Origin: Streptomyces sp. NBC_01142
GTDB taxonomy: Bacteria > Actinomycetota > Actinomycetes > Streptomycetales > Streptomycetaceae
NCBI RefSeq assembly: GCF_026341125.1
Contig: NZ_JAPEOR010000001.1
Location: 3,472,001-3,536,000, forward strand
Length of the DNA: 64,000 nucleotides
Direction: 5' to 3'
The notes under the pieces were generated by a model. That model saw only the letters and a program-made list of their open reading frames with translations. It ran no database searches and had not been told where the DNA came from. Of the stretch, positions 53,051 through 61,840 are shown in pieces; positions within the stretch are counted from its first letter, which is position 1, and every line of letters starts with the position of its first letter. A program made the translations under genes and the position numbers.

Positions 53051-54226
53051 TCATTCTCGTGGCCACCCACCCGGCGCAGCCGTCAGCAGCGGCCTTCGTC
53101 GTTCGGGTTCCCGGGCCCGACGGCTCACCGCGGGTTCGGCGAGTGGTTCACGGCCCGGGTCCGGGCCGAGCCGCACCGCCGGATACTGGGCGGCCGGGCG
53201 CCGGTTCCAGGGAGCATTGGCGACCATCGAGCGCAGCAGCGGGTGAGGCTGCTCTTGCACGAGCTCGTCGGCCGACGTCGAACTGGCCAGGAGCCGCCAG
53301 TTCGTGCCGTCGGAGATGAAGCGCACGTCGCCGTTGGTGGCGGTGGTCAGCACCGACTCGTCGGTGGCCCAGACTTTGTAGGGGAGGCCCTTGCCATCCG
53401 AACAGGTCACGTCGTGACTCACGGCGCCCGCGAGGCAGTACTTCTCCAGCAGTTTGATCGTTGCGCAGCTGGGGTGGGCGTAGGCCATGTTCGTGCCGCT
53501 CGCCGAGATCACGTCGACGTCGGGGTCCAGCGCTTTGGCCCACGGGCGTCCCGTCGACTCGGCGGCACCGTGGTGGCCGGGCATGAGGACGGTGCAGCCG
53601 GCGAGGAGCTTCTTTGGGACCTTGCTCAGGATGAATGCCTCGGTGGTGGTGTCCGCGTCGCCCGGGAGGACCACCACGTGCCGGCCGAAGCGGATCAACA
53701 GCACGATGCTCTTGCTGTTCGGCGACTTGCCGTAGCTGGCGGACAACACCATCACCCAGGCCTCACCCGGCGTCGTCTCCGATGCGAAGTCGGCGTCCGG
53801 CTGAGGCATGCAATAGTCCGCCCGGTACCTGAAGACGAACTGGTCTTTCTGCCCCTCCTGTTGATTGATCCAGTCCTGGACGTCCTCGCTGTAGTCACCG
53901 ATCGGGCCGCCGTAGTGCACGTAGGTCGGCCTGGCCGCCTCTGGGATGTAGGGGACGAAAGCGGTGTGGTCGTCATCGCCGTGGCTGAGGACCACGCAGG
54001 AGATGGCGTTGCCACCTGTGACGCTCGTGATGTAGCTCTTCACGTGCCTGAACGGCTTGCCTTTGGTGCTCGTCGTCTGTGATCCACAGTCGACGAGCAT
54101 GAAGTCGCCGTTCGGGTAGGTGACGAGGACGGCGTTGCCCTGGCCGGTGTCGATGAAGTCGACGGTGAGCTTGGCGCCAGGGCCGAGATTTGTCCCGCTG
54201 GTGCGAATGACCTTGCTGGGTGGCAT
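53051..54226 (-). CDS. ComEC/Rec2-like metallo-beta-lactamase-fold hydrolase
   Basis: 391 residues, last gene of the six-gene operon, 4 bp after the 434-aa gene; GGAGG lies inside the preceding gene's end. The opening KLTVDFIDTGQGNAVLVTYP and NGDFMLVDCGS is that of the ComEC C-terminal domain. The metal site is SHGDDDH (His 82, Asp 84, Asp 86, His 87), the HxDxDH variant of ComEC-type enzymes, followed by VVLPGDAD and MPGHHGA. It has no membrane segments, unlike ComEC itself. Such soluble proteins are predicted nucleases or phosphodiesterases. The last ~60 residues (Arg/Pro-rich) look like read-through into foreign sequence. Confidence 0.8.
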   Translation of the reverse strand: MPPSKVIRTSGTNLGPGAKLTVDFIDTGQGNAVLVTYPNGDFMLVDCGSQTTSTKGKPFRHVKSYITSVTGGNAISCVVLSHGDDDHTAFVPYIPEAARPTYVHYGGPIGDYSEDVQDWINQQEGQKDQFVFRYRADYCMPQPDADFASETTPGEAWVMVLSASYGKSPNSKSIVLLIRFGRHVVVLPGDADTTTEAFILSKVPKKLLAGCTVLMPGHHGAAESTGRPWAKALDPDVDVISASGTNMAYAHPSCATIKLLEKYCLAGAVSHDVTCSDGKGLPYKVWATDESVLTTATNGDVRFISDGTNWRLLASSTSADELVQEQPHPLLRSMVANAPWNRRPAAQYPAVRLGPDPGREPLAEPAVSRRAREPERRRPLLTAAPGGWPRE

Positions 54227-54230
54227 GTGG

Positions 54231-55535
54231 TCAGCCTCCGGTGATCCGGGCCGTGCCCTCGATCGACGTCAGGCCGGCGAACGTCGCGAAGTGCACGTCG
54301 GTCGGCGTGACGACGAGGCGCACGCCGCTGGTGTCGATGGATACGCTCGGCAGGGTCGTCACCGGGAAGGAGAGCCCCTCGAACGCCTTGGTGATGAGCG
54401 GCGAGAACGCCGCCGTGACCGCCTGCAACAGCGGCGCGGTCAGCACCGAGAGCAACCACTCGAACGGATTGCCACTGGGGCTGAGGATCAGCAGGAACGT
54501 GTTGACCTGCTGGGTTCTCGCGCTCACCCGGGTGCCGCTCAGTTCGAGGCCGATCCTGCCGGTCGGCGGCGGTGCCGCCACCAGCGTGTAGTTCACACCG
54601 AAGGTCGTGCACCCGATCGTGATGCCGGCCCGTACGTTGCCGCTGATCGCCGCGTTGAACGCGAACTGCGGCGCGCCCTGGTCGGCGAGGCGGATGTCGA
54701 TCGCGGCGATCCGTGCCGTTCCCGCGTACTCGGCGGTGCCGATCCCGATGTTGACTCGCCCGCTGTCGCCGAACGTCCTGCCGACCAAGGACCGCACGCC
54801 CGCACGACCGATCGCCAGCTTGGCCTCGTCGCTCATGACCGCGAAGAACGGGCTCTCCGGCCAGCTCTCGGGAAACGGCGGCGTGGGCACCGGTTTGCCC
54901 TCCAGTGCGGCAAGGACGACGACGTGCCCGGGTGTCACGTCGACGGCCGGTGCGGTGAGACCGACGCCGGCGAAGGTGAATGGCGGCAGGTCGATCGCCG
55001 GCAGGAACTCCCGGGCGATCTTGACCGCCTCGGGCAGAATGATGTGGTTGAGGAACCAGTCGTCGGTGGGGTTGCCGGTCGTCCCGGTCGCCTTCAGCGG
55101 ACGCAGCGTCAGATGCGCGCCGAACGAGTCGACCTGCACGTACAGGATGACCTTCACCGGGACGGTGGCGGACTCGCCGCCGCCCTGGATGGTCATGGTC
55201 ATGTCGTTGGCGACGACCCGGAACGTCGTGTGCTCGAGTGTCGTGACGTAGGCGTCGATGAGCTGCTCGACGGTGAGGCCCGGAGGTGGCTCCAGGTGCT
55301 CGACGAGGTGCTGGGTGACGAGGTGCTGGGCGACGAGGCGGCGCCCTTCGGGTGGCGGGCCGAGTGCCACGGTCGGGGGCGCCGTCACATCCCATGAGAC
55401 GTCGAACTCAAGGCCTGACCTCTCGACGCGTTGTGACCCGGTGAACACCTTGGGATACAGCTCGTGGTAGACGGCCGCCATGGCCTGCGACATGGCCGCC
55501 TCATCGAGCCCCACCGCAACGTCGAACGTCGTCAT
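54231..55535 (-). CDS. 434-aa beta-rich protein of the operon, possible lipid-binding (TULIP-like) fold
   Basis: ATG 55535 follows GGAAGGAGGCG and overlaps the 1260-aa gene's stop by 4 bp (ATGA). There is no signal peptide or membrane helix. The sequence is rich in alternating hydrophobic strands (PVKVILYVQVDSFGAHLTLR, FAGVGLTAPAVDVTPGHVVV) with long amphipathic stretches (LLSVLTAPLLQAVTAAF). This texture and the N-terminal FDVAVGLDEAAMSQAMAAVY recall TULIP-type proteins (BPI, P47/OrfX), which bind lipids. I cannot prove the family, and the function is unknown. Confidence 0.6.
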   Translation of the reverse strand: MTTFDVAVGLDEAAMSQAMAAVYHELYPKVFTGSQRVERSGLEFDVSWDVTAPPTVALGPPPEGRRLVAQHLVTQHLVEHLEPPPGLTVEQLIDAYVTTLEHTTFRVVANDMTMTIQGGGESATVPVKVILYVQVDSFGAHLTLRPLKATGTTGNPTDDWFLNHIILPEAVKIAREFLPAIDLPPFTFAGVGLTAPAVDVTPGHVVVLAALEGKPVPTPPFPESWPESPFFAVMSDEAKLAIGRAGVRSLVGRTFGDSGRVNIGIGTAEYAGTARIAAIDIRLADQGAPQFAFNAAISGNVRAGITIGCTTFGVNYTLVAAPPPTGRIGLELSGTRVSARTQQVNTFLLILSPSGNPFEWLLSVLTAPLLQAVTAAFSPLITKAFEGLSFPVTTLPSVSIDTSGVRLVVTPTDVHFATFAGLTSIEGTARITGG

Positions 55536-58500
55536 CGTGCGCCTCCTTCCGGGCGCGCAGCGCCGCTGTAGATCACCGATTCGTTGCTGGCCAGGGCACA
55601 GGACCTGCCGACAGCCCGAAGGGCGTTCACCGCGTCGTCGTAGCCCACCCCGAGCACCTCCATGAGGGCGTCGACCATGTCCGTGAAGCCGAGCCGAGCG
55701 GTGTCGACGAGGTAGCCGGCCATGTCCACCACGTTCGTGATCCGGAATACGTGGTAGAGCGCCTGGGCGATCTCGATCGCGCTCTGGCCGGCCCAGATGA
55801 GGCCGTCGGCCAGTGCCTGGACGTACTTGGTGACATCGGCCAGCAGGTCGGCGAAGAACACCTTCGGGTTGTTCCTGATCCAGGTGACGATGTGGCCCCA
55901 CAGGTCGGTGAGCATGTCCTTGACCTGGGTGGCGTCGAGCGAGAACGTCGGGTGGAAGTGGAACGAGTTCCAGTGGAGGTCGAGGTCGAGTGCGACGCTC
56001 GCCTCGGTCGTCTTGAGTACGAGGTCGATCGCCAGCGACGCGTTCGGCCCCTTGACGACGACCGGCGGCAGCACCGGCCAGCCGTCGATCCGCACGCCGT
56101 CCGGGAAGTCGAGCGAGAAGTCGAACGAGCCTTGTGTGTGCCCCTCGAACCCCGACCCCTTCGAGAACGACGCCATGAACTGCGCGCGGTACAGGTTCGC
56201 CAGCTGAGAGTGGAAGTTGACCTCGAAGCCGTCGGAGGTGACGGATCCGGAGAACGACTCCTGCAGGCCGAGCACCTGCACCGCGCCCGACGCCGTGAAG
56301 TACGCCTTGTCGGACGCCCCGGTGGTGAGAACGGCGTACGGGTTGACCGGCATGACCGCGTACGACACGCCGTCGGGCAGCGGACGGGCGCGCCGGAACG
56401 TGATCTCGTCGATGCGGCTGCGTACGGGGATGCCGGTCAGCGCACTGGTGTCGATCTGCATCCGCGGCCCCTTCACCCCGTCGGCATCGGAGATTTTCAG
56501 GAGGTCGGCGATTTCGATCGGCTTGCTCAGAGCGCCGTCGGCGAGGATTCCGTGCTTCTCGTCCACTTCAAGGCTGAGCGTGAGCTGCCAGTCGTAGAGC
56601 GTCAGGTCCGCGTAGATGCCGATCCCGGGCGGATAGTAGCCGCCCGGTCCGGTCCACCCGGTCGGGTTGGCGACGATGTAGAAGTCGAGCTTGGTGAACG
56701 CCAGGCCGTCGAGGAGCGGTACCTCCGACAGGTCGATCGAGGTGTACTGCTTGATGAGGTCGGTCATCTTGAGCGCCCGGTGCGATACCGACTCCAGTGC
56801 GCACACGAACGCGTCCGGCACCTCGAAGTCCTTCACGTCGCCGCCGACCGAGAACTCGAACTGCGTCGCGGGGTCGTCGCCGATGATGAAGTTCCCGAGT
56901 ACGCCTACGCCCAGGCCCTCCGCGTCGAGCGTGACGCTGAGCCCGAACGTGCGGATCGTCAGGCCGGTGATGCCGAACGGGTGCTCCCAGTCGGTGACGC
57001 TGATGGCGAACGTCCCGCTCGGTGGGGGCCCGAGTTCGATGACGCCGATGCCGCGCAGCGTCAGCGACTCCCCGTACATCACGAACCGAGCGCCGGCGGT
57101 GATCGAGAAGTGGCCTGCCCCGGGCTTCATGTCGACCTCGAGGCCGGTGAAGTTGACCGCGTTCCTGCCCGCGTCGCCCGGTAGGGAGGCCTTGATCTCC
57201 GAGTCGACGATCTTCGAGGGGTCGATGCGCGCGTACAGGTCCAGTTCGAGGTCGTGGTCGAAGAGGCGGCGCAGCATGGAGAAGACGTCGCCCTTGAGCT
57301 CGACGGCGCTGAAGAACGTCACGCCGGGCTGGATCTCCGAGGGCACGTAGGGCAGGTGGTCGAAGCCCGGCAGGGTGAACTGCTGGTCGGTGATCGAGGA
57401 CAGGACCAGGCCCGCGTCCTGGACCTCGAGTACCTCCATGACGCTGCGCAGTCCGCTCCAGAGCTGGTCGGGCTTCCACTCGGGCTGGAGCACCAGGCCT
57501 GCGGCGAAGCCGGTCCGGCCGTCCGTGCCACGGCGGACTGCGAACGCCAGCGCGGCCTGACCGATGTTCGTGACGTCGACCGTCGTGGCGAGGTCGAAGC
57601 GATAGCTCGTCGTGCCGGTCAGCCGCTGCCGCCGGCCGGCCGCCTCCTCCATCCGAAGCCGCACGAGCGAGTCGCGCAGGACGATCTCCGGAACCCCCTC
57701 GGCGTTCGGGACCCCGCCTCCGGTGAGCACCGTCGCCAGCCGCGTGAGGTCGATCTCGGGGAAGGTGCCCTGCAGCACGAAGTCGGCGCCGGGCAGTTTC
57801 CAGTCGGCGAAGAACCGCGCGATCTCCGTGTCGTCCTGTGCGAAGAGCACGGCGTTCGCCGCGACCTCACCGCTGAAGCCGCTCCCCGCCGCGGCGCCGT
57901 CGTACCCCAGGGCGAGCGAGGCCTGCTCAAGCTCGAACTGCGCGATCCCGATGGGGATCTTCCAGCCGCTCAGGATCGCGAGCTGGAATGCGTACCGCTG
58001 CTGCCCGAAGTCGGCGGCCACATAGAGCTGATCCAGACCCAGCGCGGGAAACGACGTGACGCTCGGGACGAACTGTTTGACGATGTGGGCGAGCGGAATC
58101 GGCTTCTCCGGCTGGAGGCTCCCGGTGAAGAGCATCTCCGGGTACGCGGCGGTGATCGTCACCGGGATGTCGTCGAGGAAGTCGAACGTGCCGCTCAGCA
58201 GTGCGGTGACTGTCGGAGAGTCGGCCGGGCTGTTGACCATGAAGTCGACGTGGACATCCGGGATTTTGACCCAGTGCGGCACGATGCTCAGCGGCTTGGT
58301 GGTGCCGACACCGAGTCCGATCGCCGCGAGTGACGGCGGGTCGGTGCCGATATGGACGCTGAGGTCGCGCAGACCGACGTAGCTGCCGATCTCGAAGACG
58401 TCGTCGAGCATCGTGCTGATCGGCGCGCCCCGGACGAACTGCTGGAGGGCGCTCATCGCGTACTGGCTGATCTGCCGCAGGTCGGCTCTGAACGTCAGCA

Positions 58501-59314
58501 TGGCGCCGACTCCCGCGAAGCGCAGCGACACGGGGATCGACGGGGCGCTGCCGATCTGCACCTCGGAGACGAACTGCAGGTAGCTCTCGACCGGCGGCGG
58601 CGGGACCTGGATCTTGCCGTTCCCGGACGGCGGCGCCGACACGGCGGTGAACTCGAGCGGCAGGTCGAGGCCCTGGATCGGGACGGGCGTGACCGGAGCA
58701 GCCTGGAGCTGCATGAGCGGCGCGGTTGCCGGACCGGTGATCGCGCCGTCCAGATCGAGCAGTTGCAGACCCGTCAGGTGCGTGAGCGCGCCGAGGACGC
58801 CCTCGAGTTTCAGCGCGGCGGCGGAGAACGTCAGGCCCACGGCGACCGCCGCCCTGTCGTCCGTGGCAGCCCGCTCGATCGAGCTGTACCAGAAGGCCGG
58901 TGCGTCGAACACGAGCTGTGTGAGGACCGACCGCTGCTCGCTCCACACCGGGAAGGCGTTGCCGAGGTTCCACGCCGGGAGGGGGCGCGGCTGGTCGAGC
59001 GGTGCCAACTCGGCGAGCAGACTCGGCAGCCCCGCGTCGGCGAGGTCGAAGGAGACCCGCAGCCGCGCCGGCGCGAGGCCGAGCAGCAGGTCCATGGTGC
59101 CCATGAGGACGACGGCGGAGCCGTCGATCCGCGGATCGCTGGGGGCTTGCAGCACCCAGTCGCCGTCGGTCAGGGGGAACGAGTCGGCGATGAGCGAGGC
59201 GACCGCGGGGGAGCCGAGGTAGCCGGGTGCCATGGCGAACCGGCGGCCCTCGCCGCCGCCCGTGATGCACTCCTGGACGGCGGTGAGCAGTTCCTGCAGG
59301 TCATGTGGCGGCAT
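55532..59314 (-). CDS. 1260-aa beta-rich protein of unknown family
   Basis: ATG 59314 starts inside the end of the 488-aa gene (14-bp overlap). The protein is large, acidic and without signal peptide, membrane helices or catalytic motifs I can recognise. It consists of many short hydrophobic strands with turns, such as LTLRGIGVIELGPPPSG, HPFGITGLTIRTFGLSVTLD and GGYYPPGIGIYADLTLYDWQ. Related-looking segments recur (GTFDFLDDIPVTITAAYP; QGSFDFSLDFPDGVRIDGWP), suggesting internal duplication. Such extended beta-sheet composition fits an elongated lipid-binding or scaffold protein; this is inference. It is plainly a real gene given its length, GC bias and coupling on both sides. Confidence 0.7.
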   Translation of the reverse strand: MPPHDLQELLTAVQECITGGGEGRRFAMAPGYLGSPAVASLIADSFPLTDGDWVLQAPSDPRIDGSAVVLMGTMDLLLGLAPARLRVSFDLADAGLPSLLAELAPLDQPRPLPAWNLGNAFPVWSEQRSVLTQLVFDAPAFWYSSIERAATDDRAAVAVGLTFSAAALKLEGVLGALTHLTGLQLLDLDGAITGPATAPLMQLQAAPVTPVPIQGLDLPLEFTAVSAPPSGNGKIQVPPPPVESYLQFVSEVQIGSAPSIPVSLRFAGVGAMLTFRADLRQISQYAMSALQQFVRGAPISTMLDDVFEIGSYVGLRDLSVHIGTDPPSLAAIGLGVGTTKPLSIVPHWVKIPDVHVDFMVNSPADSPTVTALLSGTFDFLDDIPVTITAAYPEMLFTGSLQPEKPIPLAHIVKQFVPSVTSFPALGLDQLYVAADFGQQRYAFQLAILSGWKIPIGIAQFELEQASLALGYDGAAAGSGFSGEVAANAVLFAQDDTEIARFFADWKLPGADFVLQGTFPEIDLTRLATVLTGGGVPNAEGVPEIVLRDSLVRLRMEEAAGRRQRLTGTTSYRFDLATTVDVTNIGQAALAFAVRRGTDGRTGFAAGLVLQPEWKPDQLWSGLRSVMEVLEVQDAGLVLSSITDQQFTLPGFDHLPYVPSEIQPGVTFFSAVELKGDVFSMLRRLFDHDLELDLYARIDPSKIVDSEIKASLPGDAGRNAVNFTGLEVDMKPGAGHFSITAGARFVMYGESLTLRGIGVIELGPPPSGTFAISVTDWEHPFGITGLTIRTFGLSVTLDAEGLGVGVLGNFIIGDDPATQFEFSVGGDVKDFEVPDAFVCALESVSHRALKMTDLIKQYTSIDLSEVPLLDGLAFTKLDFYIVANPTGWTGPGGYYPPGIGIYADLTLYDWQLTLSLEVDEKHGILADGALSKPIEIADLLKISDADGVKGPRMQIDTSALTGIPVRSRIDEITFRRARPLPDGVSYAVMPVNPYAVLTTGASDKAYFTASGAVQVLGLQESFSGSVTSDGFEVNFHSQLANLYRAQFMASFSKGSGFEGHTQGSFDFSLDFPDGVRIDGWPVLPPVVVKGPNASLAIDLVLKTTEASVALDLDLHWNSFHFHPTFSLDATQVKDMLTDLWGHIVTWIRNNPKVFFADLLADVTKYVQALADGLIWAGQSAIEIAQALYHVFRITNVVDMAGYLVDTARLGFTDMVDALMEVLGVGYDDAVNALRAVGRSCALASNESVIYSGAARPEGGAR

Positions 59315-60767
59315 GTCGCTCCTGCAGCCCGAGGTCCTTCAGACCGGCGTTCAGCGCGTCGCTGAAGTGGCCGAGCACAGCCCTGCTGTTCAGGCCTGAG
59401 TTCAGCTTGCTGATGAGCAGGTCCTGGAAGCTCGGCGTGTTCGCGATCCAGTTGGTGACCTTGTCGTACAGGCCCGGCTGGCTGTTGAACCCGCCCTCGT
59501 TGCCGAGGATGATGTACAGCGCCCCGATATTGATCGTGATCGACTTCGCTTGGGCGACCAGCTTGTTGTCAGAAGTCGCGGTGAACGCGGCGGCCACCTC
59601 CAGAGAGAGCTCCTGGGAGCGGTCCATGAATTCTCCACGGACGTGGAACCAGTCGTCGGCGGCCCGCGCGCGCGGTGCGCGCGCGGCGTGGGCTCGCAGC
59701 GCGCGTTCGCGGTCGATCGGCCACGGCTGCACGTGGCCGACGACCTCCTCGCTGCCGGGCGCGTGCACCGGGATGCCGGGCAGTCCGAGATCGGCGCGCC
59801 TGTCGTCCGGCAACGGACCGGCCGCGGCCACGTAGTCCATGATCTTTCGCGTGTCGTGCTCGCCCGGGTTGTCCCTCTGGTACGCCAGGACCTGGTCGTT
59901 GAACTGCCCCATCGCGTTCTGCAGGTCGGCGAACTCGTTGCCCGGCTCCAGCGGCAGGCCCGCCTGCTCGCGCATCTGCTGCACGGCCATGTTGAGGTAC
60001 GTGTACGTCTTGAAGCCGCCGTCGTACTGCGGGCGGTCACCGATCACCGGCGGCCGTCCAGGCGGATCCTCGCCGGACTCCTGCTGCTGGTAGTAGGCGG
60101 TGGAGGCGGTCACCGCGTCGGCGCTGTGCTTCTGCTGGGAGAGCACCTGCCGGTACAGTCCGGCCGCCGGGACCTCGGACGCCGGCGCGGTCGTCACCGT
60201 GTCGATCGTGTCCTCGTGCAGGTAGTAGGTTCCGACGAGGACCTTGCCGTTCTCCGATCGCCCCAGGCCCTGCAGGTCGTCGCGGTACCACGTCGCGAGT
60301 TCGAGCCGCGGGTCGGCACTGTCGCCGGCCCTGGACGGTGGGTAGCCGAGCTGCGCCGCCGCGTACGCCAGGGCGCACCCCGTGAGACCCGACGCGCCGA
60401 CGTCGTAGCCGCCGTAGAAATCGACCCGCGAGAACAGGAGCGTCAGGGTGACGTCCGTCTCGGTGCCGCTCACCGGCTCACACACGACGTTGCCGCCGTT
60501 GAACGTGCCCAGTCCGCTGAGCACCGTGTCCGACATCGCGATGCCGAGGTGCTCGGCCGCCCAGTCGAACATCGTCTGCTCGGGGATGTCACCGATCGCG
60601 ACGTCGGGGAACGGGGGGATGTCGATCCCCAGGGCGGGGACCTGCAGCCCGTTCTTGATGATCGAGCCGAGGTACCACTCGCCCGAGGAGGGCGAGTTCA
60701 GCAGCTGCCACAGGCGGGCGACGAGATCGCAGTCTGTGTTGTCGCCCGCGCCGGGGAGGAGCGTCAT
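59301..60767 (-). CDS. 488-aa protein of the operon, unknown family
   Basis: ATG 60767 overlaps the stop of the polyprenyl synthase gene by 4 bp. The N-terminal ~150 residues are beta-rich (ETDVTLTLLFSRVDFYGGYD, GLTGCALAYAAAQLG). The middle is helical and polar, rich in Gln and Tyr (RQVLSQQKHSADAVTASTAY, NMAVQQMREQAGL). The end has SITINIGALYIILGNEGGFN and LISKLNSGLNSRAVLGHFSD-ALNAGL, a strand-helix texture similar to the tail of the 287-aa protein. No catalytic motif or signal is visible. Confidence 0.65.
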   Translation of the reverse strand: MTLLPGAGDNTDCDLVARLWQLLNSPSSGEWYLGSIIKNGLQVPALGIDIPPFPDVAIGDIPEQTMFDWAAEHLGIAMSDTVLSGLGTFNGGNVVCEPVSGTETDVTLTLLFSRVDFYGGYDVGASGLTGCALAYAAAQLGYPPSRAGDSADPRLELATWYRDDLQGLGRSENGKVLVGTYYLHEDTIDTVTTAPASEVPAAGLYRQVLSQQKHSADAVTASTAYYQQQESGEDPPGRPPVIGDRPQYDGGFKTYTYLNMAVQQMREQAGLPLEPGNEFADLQNAMGQFNDQVLAYQRDNPGEHDTRKIMDYVAAAGPLPDDRRADLGLPGIPVHAPGSEEVVGHVQPWPIDRERALRAHAARAPRARAADDWFHVRGEFMDRSQELSLEVAAAFTATSDNKLVAQAKSITINIGALYIILGNEGGFNSQPGLYDKVTNWIANTPSFQDLLISKLNSGLNSRAVLGHFSDALNAGLKDLGLQERHAAT

Positions 60768-61840
60768 GGCCGTGGTGGTCCCTTCTCGGGTGAGCAGGCG
60801 GTGGCGGTGCCGTAGGAGTCCAGGAACGGCTGGTCGACGAGGTGGGCGGCGAGCGCGTCGAGCGCGTCGCGGTGCGGGCCCTCGGGCAGCAGCGCGAGCT
60901 CGGCCCGGGCGGTGACGACGATCGCGCGCGCGTCCCCGAGCGCACGGACCCAGCCGTTCCCGTGGCGCACGACCCGCATGCAGTCCTCCAACTCGTCCTC
61001 GGACAGCTGTCGTCCGTCGGTGATCCCGTGGAGCGGGTGGTCGTCCGGCAGTTCGTCGAGGGTGTAGAGCAGCGGCAGGGAGAGCCGGCCCTGCCGCAGA
61101 TCCGTGAGCGGCTCCTTGCCCGCGGCCGACTCGGGCCGTACGACGTCCAGCACGTCGTCGACGACCTGGAAGGCGCGGCCGAGCCACCCGCCGAAGCGCC
61201 GCAGGCCGCCCACCGCCGACGGCAGGCCGCCGACCAGGCGGGCGCCGCTTTCGCACGCGAAGGCGACGAGCCGCCCGGTCTTCCGGTCGACGGTCCGGAA
61301 GTAGCGGCGCACGAGCTCGGAGCGGTCGCCCGGCCGCGTCGCCAGCATCTCGTCGAGCTGGCCGCGGCACATCTCCTCACCCGAGGCGAGGAAGTCGCGC
61401 ATGAGGGCGATGTCCTCGCGAGTCTCCACGTGGGCCGACATGGTCCGGGTGGCCTGCACCCACTGCAGGTCGCCCATGACCAGGGCCAGTTCGTAACCGC
61501 GGGAGGCGCTCACCGTGGGCATGCCGCGGCGAGTGGGCGCGCGGTCGACGATGTCGTCGTGGATGAGCGATCCGACGTGCGCGAGCTCGAGCGACGCCGC
61601 TGCCGCCACGGCCTTCTCGGGCAGCACGTCGACCGGCGTACGTGCGGCGACGTGCGCGCTGAGCAGGAGCAGTAACGGGCGAAGACGCTTGCCGCCGCGG
61701 TAGAACGCGAGCTCGGCGTCGGACAGGTAGGAGCGCTGCCCCTCGAGGAGGTCCTCGAGCCGAGCGTCGAGGGCCGCGACCTCCGCCGCCACCAGCGAGC
61801 GCGCCCGGTCGTAGGGGTGCGGCACCACTGACTCAGGCAT
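60764..61840 (-). CDS. trans-polyprenyl diphosphate synthase
   Basis: 358 residues from ATG 61840, overlapping the 287-aa gene by 8 bp. All hallmarks of the trans-prenyltransferase family are present: AFYRGGKRLRPLLLLLSAHV, first Asp-rich motif DDIVD (95-99), GDRSELVRRYFRTVDRKTGR, second motif DDVLD (228-232) followed by GKEPLTDLRQGRLSLPLLY. Small residues before the first Asp motif suggest a product longer than farnesyl diphosphate. It uses IPP and an allylic diphosphate with Mg2+. There is no phytoene synthase, cyclase or quinone gene nearby; its product may be a ligand or substrate of the operon's other proteins. Confidence 0.92.
   Translation of the reverse strand: MPESVVPHPYDRARSLVAAEVAALDARLEDLLEGQRSYLSDAELAFYRGGKRLRPLLLLLSAHVAARTPVDVLPEKAVAAAASLELAHVGSLIHDDIVDRAPTRRGMPTVSASRGYELALVMGDLQWVQATRTMSAHVETREDIALMRDFLASGEEMCRGQLDEMLATRPGDRSELVRRYFRTVDRKTGRLVAFACESGARLVGGLPSAVGGLRRFGGWLGRAFQVVDDVLDVVRPESAAGKEPLTDLRQGRLSLPLLYTLDELPDDHPLHGITDGRQLSEDELEDCMRVVRHGNGWVRALGDARAIVVTARAELALLPEGPHRDALDALAAHLVDQPFLDSYGTATACSPEKGPPRP

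Noticed and set aside
57254..59365. Long plus-strand frames opposite the 1260-aa gene
   Set aside because: Shadow frames with Arg/Val/Asp-rich composition; the minus strand has coupled starts and a ribosome-binding context.
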